DNA of 64,000 bases from Meghimatium bilineatum (lineage: Eukaryota; Mollusca; Gastropoda; Stylommatophora; Philomycidae), in assembly GCA_034231615.1 (NCBI GenBank), contig CM067322.1:56486828-56550827 (forward strand), written 5' to 3'. Under the pieces are notes generated by a model that was given only the letters and a program-made list of their open reading frames with translations, had not been told where the DNA came from and searched no databases. The stretch's first letter is position 1, and every line of letters begins with the position of its first letter. Shown here piece after piece: positions 59,303 through 64,000 of this stretch. Position numbers and translations under genes: made by a program.

Positions 59303-62300
59303 ATGCCACGCACAAAACACAATGGAAACATGTCTACATCTATAAATAGTTATGGTGCCTGCCCTGTGGCGGACGTTCAGGCAGGGACGGTGCCGGGCCC
59401 TATACCTCGAAAGGGCCCAACCTCAGTTACTGAAAGTCCTTCTCAATTGCCTCGAGGAGCCAGGAGGCAAGGGAATAGAGCTACTGGCCAAACAAACTTT
59501 AAACGACCAATAAAAATAATGCACTGGAATGCTGAGGGTGTCAACAGTAAAAGAGATGGATACAGCAAAAAATTGGAACTTGAAAATGTCCTCAGTGAAG
59601 AACAAGTTAATATATGCTGTATCCAAGAAACACACCTCAGCAGCGACATAGCCTTCAAAATCAGAGGCTACCAGTGCTACCGATCTGACCGAAAGGACAG
59701 GCGAAAGGGTGGAATTCTGACACTTGTTAAAAACAATATCAGCGCATGTCAGCTGGAAGTATATATGGAAGGGGCAGAATACCAGATGCTCCACCTAAAA
59801 ACAGACAGTGCAGAATTCCATCTCCTGAACTACTACTGCCCAAATGATAAGCCATTGGCACTAGACACAATTCCAGACAAAGAAAGACTTATGGTGTGTG
59901 GTGACTTCAACAGCCACTCTCAGAGCTGGGGCTACGATCATATCGACAAGAGAGGTGAGGAACTTGAGAGCTGGCAGGATGAAAATAATCTCATCCTTAT
60001 TAACCAGCCAGCTGACTCACCAACCTTCTACTCGAGAGCATGGCACACCACTTCTACACCAGATCTGGCATTCCACTCACCAGGCCTGGAATGGAACATC
60101 ACACGTGTCGTTGGAAAGCAGCTTGGGGGTAGTGACCACAGACCAGTATTTCTGGAAATCCACAATGAATTTACCAAGGACAGCAGCACGCTCACTAGGT
60201 GGAACTATAAGAGGGCAGACTGGAAAATGTACCAGCATTTAACCAGTGTTCTAGCTAAGGACATGAACTTGGACAAAGACATCAATAGAGCAGTGAGTGA
60301 ATTTAATAAATGTATGCTACATGCAGCTAGTAAAACCATACCCAGGGGGGCACGCAAAAACTACAAACCCTACTGGAATGATGAACTGGAAAAGCTGCAA
60401 AATGAGATGGAAACATCTAGACAGCATGCTGAGAACAGACCTAGCCAAGAACATCACAACAAATATCAGCAAACAAAGGCTAAATTTCAAAGAGCCAAGT
60501 TACAAGCCAGACGGAGTAGCTGGAAAGAAAAAACAGAATCGCTGAACCTAGAAAGAGATACTAGGAAATTATGGAAACTTGTAAAACAACTAAATGATGA
60601 AGGTACAGGGAGAAATACCAGGATCACACTTTATAAAGATAGAGACATTTTAACAGGTAAACATGCAGCTGATTACTTTGCAGATTCCTTTGCAGAAGAC
60701 AATAACATCAAAGTCAGCCCAGACAAACAACAGGAGGTTCGAGAGAACCAGCAAAACATTGGACAAGGCGAACCTATACCTGAAGTCATGGAGGCACCAA
60801 TCACAATGAGAGAACTGGAGCATGCAATATCCAAATTGAAAATGAAAAAGTCCCCTGGAGCTGATGGAGTGTCCAATGAAATGATTAGAAACCTGGGAAT
60901 TGCAGCAAAAGCAAAGCTACTGCAGATCTTTAACACAAGCTGGTCTACAGGTAATGTACCACAGGCGTGGAGAGAAGCAATAATGATACCACTCCTCAAA
61001 TCAGGAAAAGATGGCAACACAGTCTCCAACTACAGGCCCATCAGCCTCACAAGCTGTCTATGCAAAACAATGGAACGCATTATCAATCTTAGGATGCAGT
61101 GGTACCTTGAAAGTGAAAACCTTCTGGTATCACAGCAAGCAGGTTTCAGACAGTGCTACTCTACTGAAGATCAGGCAACCTACCTCTCCCAAGAGATTGA
61201 GGATGCCTTCCAAGAAAAGAAACTGGTACTAGCAGCATGGATAGACCTCAGGAAAGCATTTGATAAGGTCTGGAAAGAAGGGCTCCTAAAGAAATTGCGA
61301 AATTGCAGGGTTAGCTCAAGAATGTACAAATGGGTAAAAACATACCTGCATAATAGAAGAGCCAGGGTACAATTAGATGGTCGCAAGAGCAAGAAAGTTC
61401 TACTGCGTCATGGAGTCCCCCAGGGAGGAGTCCTGTCGCCCACACTTTTCTTGGTTTACATCAATGACCTAGTTGCTGAACTACCACACGGGATCAAAGT
61501 GGCAATGTATGCTGACGACCTGGTGATCTGGTGCACAGAAGAACATGCGACAGTGGCCACTAAACAAATACAAAGAGCTATCGATGCCCTAACCTTATGG
61601 GCTAATAGATGGTGCGTCAGCATTAACACAGATAAGTGCAGCACTACACTTTTTACCCTCTCACCAAAACAAAAAGCCGGTCATATCAAAATAGATGGAG
61701 AGCTCTTGAAAGAAGACAAACAACCCACATACCTCGGAGTTACTTTTGATGATAAACTGACATGGAAGCAGCACATAAACAAAGCAACAACAAAAGCCAG
61801 GAGGAAGTTAGCTATCCTGAGAAAACTAAGTGGAACCACATGGGGAGCCAGTGGGAATATACTCAGTAAAGTTTACCAGCAAGGCATAAGACCATACCTG
61901 GAATATGGTTCAGCAGCATGGTGTCCTGCATCAAACACCACATTACAAGATCTAGATAAAGTGCAAAACCAGGCACTTAGAATAATGTTGGGAGCAATGA
62001 AATCAACACCCATAGCAGAGATGCAGAAAATGGGAAGAATGCAAACACTTGGCGAACGCAGAGACACAAAAGTACTAATTCAGGCAGAAAAGTTTCAGTG
62101 TATGCCAAGTCATCCAATGAAGGAAAGATTCCAAAATCTAGCAATGGGACGACTGAAAAGAAGCAGCTTTATCCATCAAGCTAAACGACTCCGCAGACAA
62201 CTTACAGACCTACCTGAAGTTGACAGCCCCTTAAGGCCTGTACCAGAACAAACCCCGTGGAGTGAAAGACATGGAATGCCAATATACATTCAGACCCATG

Positions 62301-63157
62301 TGAAAGGAATACTAAGCGAGGACGAACAGAACAGTGTGCAGCGAAGGACAGTCACCCTCAGTTTCCTGGATGAGGAATATCCACAAGATATATGGGTCAG
62401 AGTATACACAGATGGGTCAGCACAGAATGCCGTGAGGAATGGAGGTGCAGGTGTATATATAGAATATCCACACAAGCCTAGAGATACAATCAGAACACCG
62501 ACAGGAAAATTCTGCAATAATTATGATGCAGAAATCCAGGCAATTAGTGTGGCAGCTAAAAAACTGCTGAACTCCAACTCTGACCTACAGCCTGTGGTAT
62601 TCCTGACCAATGCAAGGTCAGTGCTTCAAGCTCTCCAGTCTGAAAAACTAACAGACTTGAATAAACTACTTAGCGAATTGTCTTACCAGTATAGGGTAAC
62701 CATGCAGTGGATACCCTCTCACTGTGGAATACCAGGAAATGAAAAAGCAGACCAACTGGCTAAGGAAGGTGCTGCCGAAGACCAACCAGATATACCAATC
62801 ACCTACCATCAGAAAAAACAGATGATCAAGTCAATAAGAAAGCCACAAACACCAACACAAGATGACTATCATATTATGAACAGACCAGAACAAGTTATAA
62901 TTCTACGTCTCAGAACAGGACACAACCGACTCCGCAGTCACATGTATACAAAGTTCAAGATTGGCAACACGGCCATGTGTACATGTGGACAGGCAGCACA
63001 GAGTGCCAAACATATACTTCAAGAGTGTTCTGAGCATGAAACGCTGAGGCAGACATATTGGCCAGAGGAAACAACACTGGAATCAAAACTCTATGGGACA
63101 CTGTATGAACTACAAAAGACAGTGAGTTTTATTAAGGAGACAGAATTACAGATATAG
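59303..63157 (+). CDS. LINE polyprotein: endonuclease, reverse transcriptase, RNase H
   Basis: 1284 residues from ATG at 59303 to TAG. Residues 1-68 are a basic, Pro/Gly-rich leader without Cys motifs. An APE-type endonuclease spans about 70-290: Asn76 in the WNAEG motif, Glu109 in IQETH, Asp201/Asn203 in GDFN, and SDHRP at 277-281. RT spans about 500-800, with SPGADGVSNEMI, GVPQGGVLSPTLF and YADD at 736-739. RNase H spans about 1030-1155: Asp1037 in YTDGS, Glu1077 in DAEIQA, His1140 in PSHCGIPGNEKAD and Asp1150. The position expected to be the third catalytic Asp is Asn1103. A CxC-x8-H-x4-C motif (Cys1226, Cys1228, His1237, Cys1242) lies near the C-terminus. The product would nick target DNA and copy its RNA by target-primed reverse transcription. 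Frame and motifs look functional except for the Asn in RNase H. Confidence 0.95.
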   Translation: MPRTKHNGNMSTSINSYGACPVADVQAGTVPGPIPRKGPTSVTESPSQLPRGARRQGNRATGQTNFKRPIKIMHWNAEGVNSKRDGYSKKLELENVLSEEQVNICCIQETHLSSDIAFKIRGYQCYRSDRKDRRKGGILTLVKNNISACQLEVYMEGAEYQMLHLKTDSAEFHLLNYYCPNDKPLALDTIPDKERLMVCGDFNSHSQSWGYDHIDKRGEELESWQDENNLILINQPADSPTFYSRAWHTTSTPDLAFHSPGLEWNITRVVGKQLGGSDHRPVFLEIHNEFTKDSSTLTRWNYKRADWKMYQHLTSVLAKDMNLDKDINRAVSEFNKCMLHAASKTIPRGARKNYKPYWNDELEKLQNEMETSRQHAENRPSQEHHNKYQQTKAKFQRAKLQARRSSWKEKTESLNLERDTRKLWKLVKQLNDEGTGRNTRITLYKDRDILTGKHAADYFADSFAEDNNIKVSPDKQQEVRENQQNIGQGEPIPEVMEAPITMRELEHAISKLKMKKSPGADGVSNEMIRNLGIAAKAKLLQIFNTSWSTGNVPQAWREAIMIPLLKSGKDGNTVSNYRPISLTSCLCKTMERIINLRMQWYLESENLLVSQQAGFRQCYSTEDQATYLSQEIEDAFQEKKLVLAAWIDLRKAFDKVWKEGLLKKLRNCRVSSRMYKWVKTYLHNRRARVQLDGRKSKKVLLRHGVPQGGVLSPTLFLVYINDLVAELPHGIKVAMYADDLVIWCTEEHATVATKQIQRAIDALTLWANRWCVSINTDKCSTTLFTLSPKQKAGHIKIDGELLKEDKQPTYLGVTFDDKLTWKQHINKATTKARRKLAILRKLSGTTWGASGNILSKVYQQGIRPYLEYGSAAWCPASNTTLQDLDKVQNQALRIMLGAMKSTPIAEMQKMGRMQTLGERRDTKVLIQAEKFQCMPSHPMKERFQNLAMGRLKRSSFIHQAKRLRRQLTDLPEVDSPLRPVPEQTPWSERHGMPIYIQTHVKGILSEDEQNSVQRRTVTLSFLDEEYPQDIWVRVYTDGSAQNAVRNGGAGVYIEYPHKPRDTIRTPTGKFCNNYDAEIQAISVAAKKLLNSNSDLQPVVFLTNARSVLQALQSEKLTDLNKLLSELSYQYRVTMQWIPSHCGIPGNEKADQLAKEGAAEDQPDIPITYHQKKQMIKSIRKPQTPTQDDYHIMNRPEQVIILRLRTGHNRLRSHMYTKFKIGNTAMCTCGQAAQSAKHILQECSEHETLRQTYWPEETTLESKLYGTLYELQKTVSFIKETELQI

Positions 63158-63204
63158 ACATGTTTCAAGTGAACGAAAGAAGAAGAAGAAGAAATTAACC
63201 ATCT

Positions 63205-63640
63205 TTTTAAAAAAATCGGCGTTACAAAATTATAAATCTATTCCACATTAATGTATGGCTCAGAAACATGGAAAATAATACGACAGAAATGGTACCCTTG
63301 GATGCGAATATATAGAAGAATAGAGATAACTTTATGGAAAGAGAAGAATATAAACAAAGCGGTTCTAACAACACAGCGTGTGGAAGAAGAATTATTAAGT
63401 AAAAAAAACATCACACAAATACATTATTTTGGTTATATTCACAGACATGATACCATGAAGACATTACTTGAAGTCTATGGTTGAGAGGAGGTGATCAAGT
63501 GGTAGTCAGAGATACAAGTGGGAGGGAAACACCACGAGATATGGTTACAATTAGCAGACTTCGCTACCAAATCAAGAGACAGAGAATTTAGGAGACCCGT
63601 TGTATCCAACTTTCGTAGCCGAGACTGTATTTCTTGATGA
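63205..63640 (+). pseudogene. LINE RT C-terminal relic beside the full-length LINE
   Basis: LMYGSETWKIIRQKWYPWMR, then QIHYFGYIHRHDTMKTLLEV and a frameshifted end with SRDREF. This is the RT thumb and C-terminus of an RTE-like element. It lies between the LINE's 3' duplication and host exon C. Confidence 0.75.
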
Positions 63641-63797
63641 TGAACTATCTTTGTAATAATTAGGATAGATTAAATAACGCAGTAATTTTAAAACGAAAAA
63701 TCACATTTTAGTTGACCAAATCAATCTACATGGACTAACCAGGAACTCAGAACAACAACATTATTATTATTAATTATTATTATTCTCATTTTAACAG

Positions 63798-64000
63798 ATA
63801 GTCAGCACGACCCTGATGTTGCACCAGATGCACAACAAGATTTACTAACAACAAGACACTCAAACAATTCAGATACGGAGGACAAAGGAGAGAATTCTCA
63901 AGGGGAACCACTTGTATCTGTGATATCTGGAGACAATGCTAAAAGCAGAGGCGAATCTCTAATTTTTGAAAATCAAGCGTTTATGGCAGACACAGGAGAC
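63798..64000 (+). CDS. Host gene, exon C (partial, runs off the window), unknown protein
   Basis: The acceptor is TCATTTTAACAG and the exon starts at 63798 with AT, which completes the split codon begun by the A at 39463 to give Asn. The remaining 67 codons to the window edge are open. The residues are polar and acidic (Asp, Gln, Ser, Asn, Glu), with a short mixed segment at the end containing LIFENQAFMAD. No domain is recognised. Codon use and composition match exons A and B rather than the transposon ORFs. The exon or gene continues beyond base 64000. It is the third piece with compatible phase, which argues for a single gene on this strand. Confidence 0.7.

Larger units (their letters stand above)
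59134..63193 (+). mobile_element. Full-length LINE (EN-RT-RNase H, I/Jockey-like superfamily), intact
   Basis: A 4060-bp non-LTR retrotransposon flanked by an 11-bp target-site duplication, ATTAACCATCT, at 59123-59133 and 63194-63204. It has a 169-bp 5' UTR, one long ORF and a short 3' UTR ending in a GAA-rich tail. The complete 5' end, perfect duplication and open frame indicate a recent insertion. It landed just downstream of a Rep-A fragment and upstream of an older RT relic. EN, RT and RNase H order with one ORF and no upstream gag ORF is seen in I-superfamily lineages such as Ingi or Nimb. The exact clade cannot be set without a tree. Confidence 0.93.

Overview
This is a stretch of a large, AT-rich, repeat-packed animal nuclear genome. 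The retroposons (EN-RT-RNase H LINEs, several families of short tRNA-derived SINEs, mariner, Tc1, hAT and pogo-like elements) and the dense minisatellites fit a lophotrochozoan, most likely a mollusc. That placement is an inference from repeat content; no conserved host protein settles it. No rRNA gene, functional tRNA gene, operon or CRISPR array was seen.

The only host gene I can support lies on the + strand. Three exons at 21485-21661, 39302-39463 and 63798-64000 have GT/AG borders and matching phases: each junction splits a codon after its first base, giving Gly then Asn. The joined product is a hydrophilic, Ser/Glu/Lys-rich, probably disordered part of a larger protein that I do not recognise. 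The gene runs past the right edge and probably starts left of the first exon. Its introns are about 17.6 kb and 24.3 kb, so most of the window is intronic and built from repeats.

Layout: 1-12 kb holds a pogo-like MITE, LINE relics, a 280-bp retroposon called Rep-A here, a foldback MITE and short tandem arrays. 12-21 kb holds an RT relic, a 45-bp minisatellite (13.6-14.9 kb), a 31-32-bp degenerate array (16.6-17.8 kb) and the first host exon near its end. 21-39 kb (intron 1) has pieces of three RNase H-bearing LINE families, a hAT relic, a hAT-type MITE, a nested LINE insertion and a nearly intact mariner (35212-36547). 39-64 kb (intron 2) has SINEs, two Rep-A copies, a 2.9-kb 28-bp minisatellite (46.9-49.8 kb), a dead Tc1 element and a full-length 4.06-kb LINE (59134-63193) with an 11-bp target-site duplication and one open 1284-codon ORF.

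The full-length LINE is the best-preserved coding unit. Truncated copies of it lie at 7.5, 28.6 and 29.4 kb, with a divergent one at 22.4 kb. Rep-A shares motifs with its 5' UTR and its GAA-rich tail, so Rep-A may be a short non-autonomous derivative of a related LINE. The intact LINE copy carries Asn where one RNase H catalytic Asp is expected, while an older truncated copy keeps Asp.
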